NCBI GenBank assembly: GCA_963556145.1
Contig: OY744471.1
Location: 5,573,590-5,637,589, forward strand
DNA length: 64,000 nt
Source of the DNA: Hygrocybe punicea
Taxonomy: Eukaryota; Basidiomycota; Agaricomycetes; Agaricales; Hygrophoraceae
Direction: 5' to 3'
Both the position numbers and the translations under genes were made by a program. The notes beneath the pieces were generated by a model. It saw only the letters and a list, made by a program, of their open reading frames with translations. It was not told the DNA's origin and did no database searches. This document shows positions 38,579 to 51,310 of the stretch, piece after piece (position 1 is the first letter of the stretch; every line of letters starts with the position of its first letter).

Positions 38579-38808
38579 TCACGAGGGCCACTGGATGTTA
38601 GTTGCCATGGAGGCCTCGTGATGGTCCTGGCGATGTTAATTTGGGTGCATCACAGGTCAGGTAAGGGCGGAGTGACCGCTACCTTATGGTCCTTACCCAT
38701 GGGACCCGTATTCGGAATGGTTCTTGGGCAACCTGACCGTTTCTGGCACGGCTTCATGCCCAAACCGCGAGGTATTTTTTGACCTCCTCACCTTGTGAGG
38801 GTGGCTGT

Positions 38809-38826
38809 CCATGTCAATTGACATGG
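38809..38826. repeat. CAATTG dyad 1, 18 bp perfect palindrome
   Basis: CCATGTCAATTGACATGG, within longer imperfect arms (CCTTGTGAGGG and CCCTTGCAAGG). One of five perfect members of the dyad set. Confidence 0.9.
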
Positions 38827-38880
38827 GCCCAGCCCTTGCAAGGTGCTCAATGGAAGTCTTGCATTCTCGCAAGGCCATCC

Positions 38881-38894
38881 ACATCAATTGATGT
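38881..38894. repeat. CAATTG dyad 2, 14 bp perfect palindrome
   Basis: ACATCAATTGATGT, 55 bases from dyad 1, between CTCGCAAGG and CCTCATGAGG. Confidence 0.9.
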
Positions 38895-39547
38895 AGCCCT
38901 CATGAGGTAGTTGATGGCGCTGGTGCCCGTGCCTGTGCCCATGCTGGTACTGGTACAGGTGCTGGTGCTGGTGCTGGTGCATGCTGGTGCAGGTGCTGGC
39001 ACCACTGCTTTACCCTCATTGCTGTCACCTCGAAAGCACAAGATGCACGTTGTCATGACCCCAAGTGTTTTTGGGTGTAATGTCATGGGTTTACCATCGG
39101 ACCACGGACTTAGATATTTAAGTGCAACACTATGGATGTACACCTACACTCATTAGTACCTATTCTATGCCTTTCCACATTACGCATGCTAGTGAACAGA
39201 CACAAATAGCATATATGCTTACCTTTATATCATTTATTATGGCTTCACTAGCAATGCCCAGACCTAGCCGTTTATGTATGGTGCACAGAGGCACATCCCC
39301 ACTCAGTATTTATTATATATTTCTCTGTATTGCGCATGCAAGGAGACAAGCCCAACTAACATTCTTACCTATATTAGCAGTAATGGATTGATTACAAATC
39401 TTGTTTGCTTGTATTGATCAAAAGCGGCTCAGCTAGATAATGGGAAATGATTAGATAAGATGTGAACAAGAGGATGATAAGATAATGATAAGATAGGATG
39501 CACCAGAGATTGATTGTGATATTTTGCTTACATAAAGACAATAGTCT

Positions 39548-39706
39548 ATTGTTCTGAGCAGTCTATTGTTCTAAACAGTCCAAATGGAGATAGAACCTAT
39601 TGTTCACAGCCTCTTTGATGCCATCCATTGTTCTCATGACTCAGTCCTATTGTTCTCACTTTCCCATTGTTCTCAGTCCCCCATTGTTCTCCAACAGTAT
39701 AAATAG
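39548..39706 (+). promoter_or_regulatory. Seven ATTGTTC motifs upstream of a TATA box, LTR-like
   Basis: ATTGTTC occurs at 39548, 39565, 39599, 39627, 39649, 39666 and 39683. Then comes TATAAATA (39699-39706) with GC-rich sequence and a CAGTAGTCAGTAGG initiator-like stretch after it. The even spacing before a TATA box looks like an activator array in a retroelement LTR that interrupted the hAT gene ending at 40416. LTR ends are not defined. Confidence 0.45.
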
Positions 39707-40415
39707 GGCCCCCAAATTCCAGTAGTCAGTAGGATTTCCCCCCTCACCACTCAGTAGTCACTCTTAGTTGGGTTCACACAGTGTGATCCCTCATTCTCTT
39801 AGTACTAGTAGTTACTCATTGTAGTAGCTAGTGCTTGCAATCCAGTCTAGTTCACTCTTACTCTATCATTCTCTGAGTTCCCCTTGTCATCAAGGAGAAT
39901 TCACCCAGTTCACTCAGTCCAATCAATTCATTAGTCAGCATTAGTCAGCTAGATACACTTCTAAAGTTAAGGTTTCATCCTAAACAAAACAGAGTATTCA
40001 AAAGGTATTAAAGATATCCCTGAACTAGTAGCCAATGTGCATTTGAAGCTTCGGATTTAAGTCAGATATTATAATACCCAGAGATACTCCTGATTGAATA
40101 GGCCCTGTAGCCAAAACCATCCATATTCAACTGGTGAATATTGTTATCAGTATTCATTAGTTCATATTTTTATATTCTAGTAGTGAATATTAGTATTTTC
40201 AGTACATCACACACCCAATTACTATTCATACCTACTCAAAGTCTCAATTCTTAATTGAAGAGACCTCACTATTACATTCTATTGATTCATATAGTACATA
40301 TACCCACAAACCCCTTCCTGATAGGTTATTTAAATATTAGAAACCCACGAACAACAAAAAGGTACCTGAACAAAGTCAACTCCGGTAATTCTTGGTGAAA
40401 CAAACATTCACATAA

Positions 40416-41776
40416 CACCGCCAGCGCCACCACCATTGCATCGTTTGGCGAAGCATTATCACAGGTGATGCTCAGTATCTGTGGCAAATTGGTGAGTTGG
40501 TTTAATGTTGAATATGCCGCTACTTCACTTTATCACCAATCCCAAAGTCATCTAGAATCGTCGCAAATGCTGCAGCCAGGGTGATCCCTGTGTGTGATTT
40601 CGTGACTTCCACAACATCCAGTAGTAAAGCTACAGGTGTGCCCGCAATCTCCATATGCACGGTAACAGCAATGAAAGCTTTGTTATTAGGTGAAGTCCAT
40701 GCGTCTGTCATGAAGCTCAGTGCCCCATTGTGTTGTTGGAGCATCTTGGCAATTCGTTGGCGAACCTTGACAAAGACTTGTTTTACATCGCGAGAAACAG
40801 TTGACGGTGAAGGTAAGTGGTAATCAGGTCAACCTGTTTTCATGAGGCACTGAAATCCGCGATTGTTTACAATGCTAAAGGGCCGATTGCTTTTGGAAAC
40901 CCAACGGACTATTTCAGCACTATTATGCTGGTTCATATCTCCAAGACTACATCTGAAGACAGCGGAGGCTCACCGCTTCTCAGAGTTTGTATGTTGCCGA
41001 TGCGAGTATGTCACCTTTCCTTTGCCCTTTCTCTCAAATGCCGCCATGATCAATGATGTTCTCAGTGTACCACCAATGGTTACCTCCCGGACCTCATTGG
41101 CAGTCTTAGCATTATCTGCAGCTGTCACAGCATCACCCCAACACCGGTTGGTGTGCTTTCTCATGTTACCGGTAGACTTTGAGTCTCCTTTATCAAGGAA
41201 TTGTCTGACCCCACGTGTTCGGTTCAAACAGGTCTTTGCAGCACATTGGAACGAGTGGCAACGCCGACCGTCAACATACTCAACCACAGGCACAGCTTTT
41301 AAAAAAGCATAAATTGGGGCATTCCAATCTTTTTGAAGGCGTTCTGGCAGTTCATCAATCCAAGTGAGTGAGTCAACTGCCTTAAAACAGCAACAGAGCT
41401 CACTGATCTCAGCTTCAGCAGACTCAGCCGCTTGTTCGACATCTGACATCTCCACTTCGCCATCATCATCATCAGCTTCAACTATGATTGCATCATGTGA
41501 TGGGTCAAGAACTCCCCCGACATGGGATGGGGTATCGTCTTTCTCATCTGAGATGGATGCACGTCATGAGGAACATTCTGAGGATTGTGGAGGTTCACTG
41601 TTATTGATGGAGGGAGCTGTTGATGGCCTCGAGACAGTCCTCCATGATCCAGCTCAAGAGGGTATGGCTTATGGAACATTCAGTGTTGCTGCCTTGGCAC
41701 TAGGTTTTGATTTCTGTGTGGCTTTATGGGATTTTTGTTTGCTTTTGACTTTGGTGGATGCCCGTTTTGGGGCCAT
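40416..41776 (-). pseudogene. hAT transposase, C-terminally truncated
   Basis: The start is MAPKRASTKVKSKQK (41776). A disordered acidic region follows, then a BED-type finger (CHSFQCAAKTC with GNMRKHTNRC). After an intron comes the catalytic region: PSPSTVSRDVKQVF, ALSFMTDAWTSPNNKAFIAV (first catalytic Asp) and LLDVVEVTKSHTGI. A roughly 50-base intron (GTGAAGT to CCACAG) leads to ILSITCDNASPNDAMV (second Asp). The gene stops at about 40416, so the RNase-H end and the dimerization domain are lost. Stops in the linker and after MKTG fit CAA and CGA changed by C to T. The matching right terminus of the element is at 42722. Confidence 0.8.
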
Positions 41777-41872
41777 GGTGGTTGAGGAGGATTTGAAACC
41801 CTTGACCCTGCTCAAATAATCACCTCACATGTCATTCTCAATAGTGGTCTGTAATAGCATTATACCTGTGTA

Positions 41873-41922
41873 AAACCTGTGGACCCATGGTATGGGTACG
41901 GGTTTGTCGCGGGTTGAAATTT

Positions 41923-41962
<40 letters not shown>

Positions 41963-41982
41963 GACCCACACGGGTTTCACTA
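41873..41982. mobile_element. 110-bp hAT-like MITE with (CCATAC)n core
   Basis: Right end GGGTTTCACTA; the left end appears to have lost its first bases (AAACCTGTGG). CCTGTGTA (41865-41872) and CCTGTGCA (41983-41990) look like an 8-bp target duplication with one change. The core (41932-41962) is a CCATAC hexamer array. It resembles a telomere repeat, but it is internal and the hexamer differs from TTAGGG. Confidence 0.6.
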
Positions 41983-42159
41983 CCTGTGCATATGACTAGT
42001 TGTCATTGTTGTTGTTGTCATATTTGGAGGGCCGTGGGTTGTCATTGTCGTAGTGGTGGTGGTGGCCGCCGTTGTCACCCTTGTCCTTGCTGCCTGTCAT
42101 CCTTGTTGGGTGTGTGGTGTTTGTGTTGTTGGTACTGCTCTTGTCATTGTTTGTTTAAT

Positions 42160-42345
42160 TAGTAGCTAAGAAAAAAAACAAAAAAAAACATACCTACTGC
42201 AATGGGGGGTGGGTGCACCACCCTCCCACTGCCCTTCTCCCCATGTCCCATCATTGTCTGTTGTCGTTGTTGCCATTGTCCTTTGTTGTTGTTGCTGTTG
42301 TCATTGTTGTTGTCGCCGTTGCTGTTGGTGGTTGAGAGCAAACTG
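42160..42345 (-). other. Low-complexity exon ending in GRVVHPPP module
   Basis: The minus strand encodes a 60-codon N/D/Q-rich frame ending GSGRVVHPPPIAV, followed by a GTATGT splice-donor-like site (about 42190). It lies inside the hAT element between transposase start and right terminus. The same module recurs at seven other places in the window. Confidence 0.5.
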
Positions 42346-42539
42346 TGTCATTGACTTAAAACAAATGATAATAAAAGTAAAAGACTTACCGATTTACCTC
42401 AAATGTTCGAGGGTCACTCCTGTGGTGATTTGTCAGGGTGTTGTTGTGGCTGAGACTAAACTTTGGTGACTAAAATCGGAAATTTGCCGAAATTGGCATG
42501 TGAGTACAACTTTCATATTAGCAAAATATACATGCCTGT

Positions 42540-42722
42540 GGACATTGGTTCAGCAGTTCTGAACCACTTGTGAACCGTTTAGACAACCTGGGGGTTGCCT
42601 GAACCCCGAACTGGACCCAGGGTTCAGTTCAGCCCAAGGTGCTGGACTGAACCAAACTTCCGGTTCAGTTCAGAGTTTGAACCGGGTTCGGATCGGTTCT
42701 GAACCGAACTTTGGCAGCCCTA
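42540..42722. mobile_element. Right terminus of the hAT element that carries the transposase
   Basis: It ends CCGAACTTTGGCAGCCCTA (42722). Read inward on the minus strand it starts TAGGGCTGCCAAAG, then GAACCGATCCGAACCCGGTT. The same subterminal block occurs at the right end of the 58728-60014 element, so both are one family. It lies 0.95 kb upstream of the transposase start, as expected. The left terminus was not found. Confidence 0.7.
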
Positions 42723-43073
42723 GATCTCGCCAGTATTCTTTTTGATGGTGAACAATATGAAGGTATTTGTGAACGAGCAGTTACATCTATAAAAAGTAAA
42801 AGGAAGAAAGGAAATGGGAACGATTATGACTCACCCTCCACGAGTATTTCCAAGCTCCAGTAGAGCTTCAGCAGCAAAGATTAGGCATAAGTGAGCCAGT
42901 ACAAAGTTGACATGGTGCACAAGAGGCTTTCCCAGACTTGGAGCATCACAGCAGGATGATGCTGGTTCGTTGTGATTTTGTAGCGAGGACTTGAGGACTT
43001 GGTGAAAAAAAGGTGTGATAGTATTACTTAATCAAATATTTCTTGTTCTATCTCTTCCACTGGCAGTCCTTCC

Positions 43074-43923
43074 ATGCCTCAGTGTGTGCGAGACAGGCTC
43101 ACATCCCAAGAAAAGGAGGCATGCAAGCAAGAACTTCAAGCTGAAATAGATGGTAAAGTTTCTCAATGATATTTAGGAATTGTTAACCAGTTATTTAGCA
43201 TTGAATGATGATACTGCTAACCTGATCACCAAGCCTCATGGACAGGCTGGAAAACTACGAGATGGAGGTTACCAATTGGTTGTCGAAATGGGCTTGAACA
43301 AGACAGAAAATGTTACGACCACCTTCTAGTATGTTGTCTCTTTGTCTATTGAATTTATTACACATTGGCGAGTTATAGGGTGTGGTGCACAACGAAGTAA
43401 ATCAAAACTTCAAATCTGGATTATCCTATCTCAAACAAAAGCCTGGTATGAGAGAGAAACTTGTTGCGAAGGTAACTGTTACATTGTCATTTATTGAATA
43501 TATATATGGTCCACACAACATTTCAGAATGCGGCTGAGACCAAGTTCTTCCAACAGTTTCAAGACAATTGGCCCATCCGTGAGATCATGAAACAGTATTG
43601 GAGCTCAAAAACGGCACACAAACACAAAATCGTAGCATTGGAATGGGCTGCTGAAGAAAGGGATCATCAAGCAATTGCAGGGCCTGATTTTGAAGACGAC
43701 TTTGAAGAACTTGGCGAAGAGAATGTTGTGAGTTTGAGCGAGGGGGAGGATCCTGGCCCTGCAAGAAAGAAGATTAGAACGGTTATATTTTAATTTTCAT
43801 AGTTTCTTGCTCTTATATGCGGCTATTCAGGTTACCAGTACTCAACTGAAGACAACAAAAAGCACCACCATGGTGAAATCTGGACCAAAATCAAAGCCAA
43901 AGCCAAAATCCACACCGGTGAGG
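43074..43923 (+). pseudogene. RTC4-like gene, 5' part
   Basis: From ATG 43074 a series of exon-like pieces reads QEKEACKQELQAEID, QNFKSGLSYLKQKPGMREKL, AETKFFQQFQDNWPIREIMK, then an acidic stretch (DFEDDFEELGEENVVSLSEG) and a basic Pro/Lys stretch (KSGPKSKPKPKSTPV). Short introns separate them. In agaricomycetes such a helical N-terminus plus acidic/basic linker precedes an RTC4-like domain. That domain is found downstream at 48.85 kb, so I read the two as one gene split by the 44.0-48.43 kb insert. The link is inference. RTC4 of yeast is tied to telomere capping; the expanded fungal family has no known role. Confidence 0.45.
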
Positions 43924-44019
43924 ACATCTCACATATATACATGCGCACATGGACACATCATCATGGTTATCTTTATCAAAATGAGGACTTTACACTCCCC
44001 CACACATCCTCCTGGAGTC

Positions 44020-44330
44020 AACCAGGAATACCGACTATTTACCAGGAATTTACCAGGAATTTACCAGGAATTTACCAGGACTAGCCAGGAATGGCTTCCA
44101 GCCAAATTCTGAGTCCACCACCCAAATTTACAAGGAATCCTGGTAAAATCCACCAGGAATACCAGGATTCCTACCAGGAATTCCCAGGGATTGAGTGGGA
44201 CTTTACCAGGACTATTCCTGGTAAATTACCAGAACTTCCTGGTACCAGGACAGAACCAGGAATCACCTGTAACCAGGACTTTACCAGGAGTCCTGATGAA
44301 TTCCACCAGGAATCCACCAGGAATCCCTAA
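44020..44330. repeat. ACCAGGAAT word array, left
   Basis: More than fifteen copies of CCAGGAAT or CCAGGA, spaced 10-20 bases and mostly in one orientation, with some inverted TTCCTGG copies. The open frame through it is a by-product of the repeat. Confidence 0.85.
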
Positions 44331-44514
44331 ATGACCATTTATAGCAATCCTATTTAGGCTATACTGTTTATTACATTATATAATATATAATTGATATTTA
44401 CTGTTTGGGGTTGTGTCCCGAGAGTTTACGGCAGTGGGAGCTCAATTATATACCCAAAATGAGTGATGCACGGACCATTCAACACAGATGTGCGTGATCA
44501 CATGACCCGAAAAT

Positions 44515-45830
<1,316 letters not shown>

Positions 45831-46099
45831 ATTTTTACTAACGATGTTCTACCTACGCCCATGGCTGTACCTGCCCCACGCCGGGGAAAACAACGACGGG
45901 CTATGAGAATGAGGAGTGGGACAATGACCGGGATGAGGACCATGAGAACAAGCAGGACAACAGACGATGATGACGACATGGTCCCCCCCCTGGAAAACAT
46001 GGCTGCCCACCCCCTCTCCTTCCCCCTTCCCCCCCTTCTTCCCCGCGTCTTTCCATACCTCACTCCTCCCCCCTCCCTCACTATAGTAATTAATGAATT

Positions 46100-47880
46100 A
46101 CGAAGTTATAATTTAAATTTTCAGTTATAAAAGTCAGGCAAATTCCTGTCAGATTCCAAGTAAAACCATAAAAAAAACTCTGAAATAATTCTGATCAGAT
46201 TCTGATCAGATCCTGTGCAGAATTGTAATTTCCTGTAGACCAAAATAGAAATAAAAGACTGGACCAGATAAAAATCCTTATAAGCATAAAGCATCTATGT
46301 ATAGATATGGCAATATCATCTGTAGATCTATATTATTGAAATGAACACAGATGAATATAATTCTGGAATAAAACAGGAAGACAGTGAGCATGAGAGTAGT
46401 GTGTATTAGTTCTGTAGTAGCTAGTTTGACTGCAAAGGAAATAAACTCAACATGTTGCTTGGGGGAGATTTGCTGATGTGCTGTATGTATGAAAAGTAAA
46501 ATAGATATACATACAATGAGCACTTATGCAGCTCAATTATATGTAGAGGGAAATATGATTGTTTGAAAGACCATAATGAGCATAAGTTACCAGGCATATT
46601 ATACAATTTGTGTCTTTGGACTGTATGCATACTAAAGGTTGCATGCCAAGTCATGCAACCTTCCTGCAGCATAGTTCATGTCTAATTAGACAGGATCAGT
46701 GAGAACATGCAGTTGAAAGATATAGGATTTTATAAATATTCCAATATATGATGATTGAGTTCATGTTTGGGCTCTGAGGCAAATGCATAGAGAAAAGTAC
46801 TGTGTAGGTTTGTACACTACTCTGACATTTCCCACAACCTCAGCAACATACAGCAGCTCAGCTTCACACCATATCCAACAGCAGAAAGGTAGAAATTTTA
46901 TACACAATATCTTTGTTCGGTCAGATAATGAACAAGGTCAACACCCGCCAACAATATCTAGACTTACCAAAGTATCTCAAAGTTAGATAGTATATGGGTG
47001 GATCAATATTGTTGAAGGGCTTATTGGAATGTATAGCTTTCATGCATCAGCATTTACAGACTCCAAGTCTTGGTAAAATAGTTTGTAGGATAATTCACAA
47101 AGCAAACTGCAGCAATATTCCTCAACTGCTAGATAATCTGTTACTGAATAAACATTTGAAATATTGGGAGAAAACAGAGTCATGACTCAAGGACATCAGT
47201 ATAGTTGTTATCATTACCCAAGTGCAGCTGATATTATTACTAGTTGTCATCTGGCTGCTTTGGTAAGACAGAATGAGAATCAAGCAGTACCAACACTTGT
47301 TTGTGAGGATGTTTATTTGGCACAATGCAACCCAAGTTCAACAATATGCCCATCAACATGGCGTTATCATGGTTGTACAATTAACTATAAGAGAGCCTTC
47401 AATACTCAAATGAGTTCTGATATTCATAACTGAAGGACTTGGAGTATAGGCTTGTGAACAGTAAAAGCTGTGTATTAGCTATTGTGAAAAGTTCAATAAA
47501 ATTGCTGACTCTGAAAGTATTTGAGCATATGTTTCTATTAAGTTTTCATCAATGATAATGTCTTTGTGGATTTACTAATTTTAGTGGATTTTGAATTTAC
47601 AATGACTAAAAAACAGCTATCAGCTGTCGGAAATTAGTCAGCTTTAGCCAATTTATGACAACACTAAATACATAGAATGAATGAGACAGAAATATTAAGG
47701 AGAAAAAGAATGAGTAGCTGATCATGAAACTAAGACTGTATATTACCAACACTTGTAACAGTGTGATAACAACTGGATATATTTTAAATTTGGTTAATCA
47801 TGATCTCCTTATTATGTTTATAATGAACACTTCTTGAAAGAGTCTAAAGGAATGTGTGGAGGAGTGCAGTATATAGTACA
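46100..47880. other. AT-rich insert core, no gene recognised
   Basis: Small frames (46783-46986, 47164-47433) carry no domain that I recognise. A CAGATTCTGAT duplication lies near 46190-46215. Confidence 0.35.
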
Positions 47881-48103
47881 TTTCAAATCTTCTCTTTAAA
47901 TTAACCAGGAATCTACCAGGAATCTACCAGGAATAGATTTAGTAAGACAATATTACTTAGAAAGGAAATTATGTATTGATCTGTGTTGTCAGAAATCCCC
48001 TATTGTCAATATTGATTGAGGAAAAGGTCAAAAGGTTTCAAAAAGCCAGTGTGTAAGTCAGGGAGATGCCTCTATTGGAAGTTCAAAGCTAGAGTTAAGT
48101 ATA

Positions 48104-48175
48104 GGACTAATGGCTCAGTGGCTTGAGTGGCTGGTTCAGAGTTCCAGAGGTCATGGGTTTAATCCCTGGCAGAAA
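48104..48175 (+). ncRNA. tRNA-like sequence, possible SINE head
   Basis: TGGCTCAGTGG (48111-48121) matches the internal box A, and GGGTTTAATCCC (48155-48166) fits box B with one T for C. CTCA/TGAG can form a D stem and GGG/CCC a T stem. The acceptor stem does not pair, so this is not a working tRNA. A tRNA-derived SINE or relic is likely. Confidence 0.4.
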
Positions 48176-48184
48176 CACTTTTGC

Positions 48185-48425
48185 AAGTTGATTGCTGGAA
48201 TCCACCAGGAATTACCAGGAATGAGAACCGGACTTTATCAGGAATCCACCAGGAATCACCAGGAATGCATCCTCATGGAATAAATCATTCTAAGTCTGCA
48301 TTCCTGGTAAATTCCACCAGGAGTCCGGCAGGAATTTACCAGGAATAAGAATCCAATTCCACCAGGAATGTCATTCCTGGTTGATTCCTTGAGGAATCCT
48401 AGGAATCCACCAGGACAACCAGGAG
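48185..48425. repeat. ACCAGGAAT word array, right
   Basis: About twelve CCAGGAAT words in both orientations (CCAGGAAT and ATTCCTGG), the right-hand counterpart of 44020-44330. Confidence 0.8.
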
Positions 48426-48444
48426 TCCAGTAGGACCTGTGGAG

Positions 48445-49650
48445 GAGTGAAAAGTGAAGATCAAAATCAAGGCTGCATCTAAGGCTGCATCTAAGGCTGT
48501 TGGAACCACGGCCAAGACCCCTGCTTCAAAAATGGCAGTTTCAGCATCTAAGGCTGTTGGAACCATGGCCAAGACCCCTGCTTCAAAAATGGCGATCCCA
48601 GCATCTAAGGCTGTCGGAACTACGATCAAGATGAATCCTGAAATGAAAATGCCAATGAAAGTGGTACCAAATCCAAGCCTATTGATAAAGGAAAATATAC
48701 CGAGGTGAGTTTCTTCTTTCCTGTCAAGATACTGATACTTGCTATTGATAATTATTATTCTCAGACGGTTTACAAAACCAGAGGGAAAAATAAACGAACA
48801 CAGTGCGTGAATATATTACTCTATTATATCTTCTGACCAGCAGTTTTGAGGCTTCAAGACAATATGCCAAAAAAATGTCCTAACGAGGACTGCGACAACG
48901 TCCTTCCAAAAATTATTAGTCCTGTGATCCAGCAAGGACTCAAGCGACTCCCTTCTCTGAAGGGAGGTGCTTTGTTACATCTTCAACTCAAACTTTGCTC
49001 ACAGATCTCTGACGCAAACAAATCTGACCTTTGGATTAACCATGGACAATCAGTTGGATGGCCAGTCTCAATAGACTTTTTGCAGATCGCAAACCGCCTT
49101 GAAAAAAAGATTGAAGAACATGGAGACGTATTCCTTTCGCCTGAAGGATTACAACAATCTCTCGTATGGACGACTCTTCTGGATGACCTTGGTGGCAACA
49201 CAGGATTGAACTTGTTTTCAAAGGATTTGAAAGTACAGATGTGCTACATTCGACATTCACAGCCAGGATAGTACGTCCTCATTCCTTTTCCCATAAATAT
49301 TTGCTTGTGCTTATGTATTCATAGTTTTGGGCCAAAAGGGTCCAGATCATTGGACCAAATCTGATGCGATTATTTCTGCAGACTGCAATTCCTCGGATAA
49401 ATTACTATCCCCTTTCATACCACATATTTATTTAGTGCATAGCAATACCACATGCCGCAATGCTTTTGATTGCTGATGATCTAAACGTCTTGGTGGATGC
49501 CGCATTTGATCAGATGTAGGAGAGTTGTGAATACGGAAACCTTCTCTACCCAGGGAATGATGACGATGAGGAACTAAAGGCTGCTCTACATGCCAATCAC
49601 TGTGCCATGCTAAAGGAAATGGGACTCACAAAAAAGATGCCTTCAAGTCA
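48445..49650 (+). pseudogene. RTC4-like gene, 3' part
   Basis: A basic repeat comes first: SKAVGT with AKTPASKM appears in three tandem units at 48480-48640, like an H1-type tail. An intron (GTGAGT 48704 to CTCAG 48765) and another before 48846 follow. Then the domain begins KKCPNEDCDNVLP and continues VGWPVSIDFLQIANRLEKKI and VQMCYIRHSQPG. Downstream, past an intron or stop, are AAMLLIADDLNVLVDAAFDQ and ESCEYGNLLYPGND, which match the end of RTC4-like domains (RLI..D, S..YG.AMFP). Stops at about 49437 and 49516 break it. The upstream half is at 43074-43923. Confidence 0.55.
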
Positions 49651-50039
49651 GGTGCGCACATGATTTTTTGTTCTGTCATGCTTTAATGTCATATAAATAA
49701 TAGGCCGGCGAAATCTTAACCAAAAATCAGGTCCTGCATCATAGAAGCCAGGTATATTTTATGACTCTGTTTGTTGCCTGATATCGGTCATTGTTTATAG
49801 TTGTCATGGAATGCAACCCCAGGTCCATCCAATCACATGGATTGGTCTAATGACGATCATTTCCAGTCTCTTTACAGTGATGCTTTGCCTGTCTGTGAGC
49901 CGTGAATACAAAGCTCTCCAATTTCTGCATTATTTGACCAATCAAATTTAGCTGAAGCACATTTCAAAACCACAATGCAACACCTCACGATGTGACTCAG
50001 ATTAATAATGTTTCTAGCCCCTACATGCATGACTATTTC

Positions 50040-50240
50040 ATCCAATGGACCGATCTGGCTGCTGCCACTCTCTCGTTTATTGCTGCTGCCAATGTACCTG
50101 ACGTGCACTCTGATCTGGCTGCCGCCACTTTCTCGTTTATCATCATTAACATTTTCACTGCAGCCAATGGACCTGACACATGCTCTCATCTGGCTGCCGC
50201 CACTCTCTCTCTCATTTATCATCATTTTTGCTGCAACTTT
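50040..50240. repeat. Three-copy ~60-bp tandem repeat
   Basis: CTGGCTGCCGCCACTCTCTCGT-like units (about 50056, 50118, 50190), each followed by a TTTAT(C/T) stretch and GCCAATG-ACCTGAC words. Repeat-driven frames run on both strands; no gene is called. Confidence 0.7.
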
Positions 50241-51107
50241 TGGGCATCAAAGGAAGGCCATTCCATCAACTGAAGGCAATGTGTAAGACAAATATTCTCA
50301 CCTGTATTTGTGTGGTTTCTTGCACTGTATTATCCATTGTAATTTTTTGCTTACTGCATGTGTAGCACCCCCTTTGTACAATTGTTATTCATGATAAAAG
50401 CAGTGATTTCTTTTGGCAGGAGTATCAATATAGAGCTGAAAATACTGTGCATAACCTCTGAGAAAAGTAGTAATTTCATTGTACCAAGTCATGTGAAATT
50501 TATGCATTTCATTTCTAAATAATTATGATAAATTTGGTGCCTAGAGTGAACTGAAATCAATGGGGCCAGTATGCAACATGACTGTGCAAAGTAGGGATTC
50601 CAAACTGCTTCCAATGTCCATATAGCTGCTTAGGGTAGTCCAAAGTACTGCTCGGAGCAGATGTGAATGCCTGCTCAAGGCACTTCAGTCAACCACCTAG
50701 CCCCAACTAACTAGATGTAACACAACTCTGTCGGTGTTCCATCTAAGTGCTCATATAACCATGGTACTCCCAAGGACAATTTATTGCCCCAGGGACATTC
50801 TCACTGTAGGCAGGCGTAGGGATATATTCTTATCCCTAGGGACAATTTCCAAAGAAGACCAAGGACTGAATAGTTATCCCAAGGGATGATTTTGACAAAG
50901 GATCATGGCCTGAAATATTGTCCCATGGGACATATTACAATACCATCAGGGAGAATATATATTTTCCTGGGATATATTGTCAACCAGGTGTTGCCTCAGC
51001 TCGAGCTGATGTTTTTTGAAAAATAGCTATAACATTGTAAATAAAATAGGTAAAATTATGGAAATATTTGTGTGCATAGATTAAAAGGCCTAGGGACTGT
51101 AATTTCA

Positions 51108-51310
51108 TCCCTTGGGATATTTATTTCGTCCCTTGGGATATTTATTTCGTCCCTTGGGATATTTATTTCATCCCTTGGGATATTTATTCCTTCCCTTGGG
51201 ATATTTATTTCATCCCTTGGGATATTTATTTCTTCCCTTGGGATATTTATTTCGTCCCTTGCGATATTTATTCCATCCCTTGGGATATTTATTTCATCCC
51301 TTGGGATATT
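51108..51310. repeat. 21-bp tandem array (left arm of foldback)
   Basis: About ten units of TCCCTTGGGATATTTATTTC, one base short of the 21-bp period. Further out-of-phase TCCCATGGGAC words follow to 51740. Because 21 is a multiple of three, frames stay open and give repeats like INIPRDE, which should not be taken as a gene. Confidence 0.9.

Larger units (their letters stand above)
38579..39132. repeat. Dyad cassettes plus GGTGCT repeats, possible hAT-like element
   Basis: Contains CACGAGG...CCTCGTG (38579-38620), two CAATTG dyads (38809-38826, 38881-38894) and a GGTGCT/GGTACAGGTGCT run (38920-39000). It ends GTGCAACACTA (39132), similar to the hAT terminus at 63381. TGGATGT occurs just outside 38599 and 39132 and may be a degenerate target duplication. 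Confidence 0.45.

Noticed and set aside
41924..41963. Telomere repeat
   Set aside because: The CCATAC hexamer is short, internal and within a MITE; it is not the usual fungal TTAGGG repeat.
50040..50240. CRISPR-like array
   Set aside because: Only three imperfect units without unique spacers, in a eukaryotic genome.
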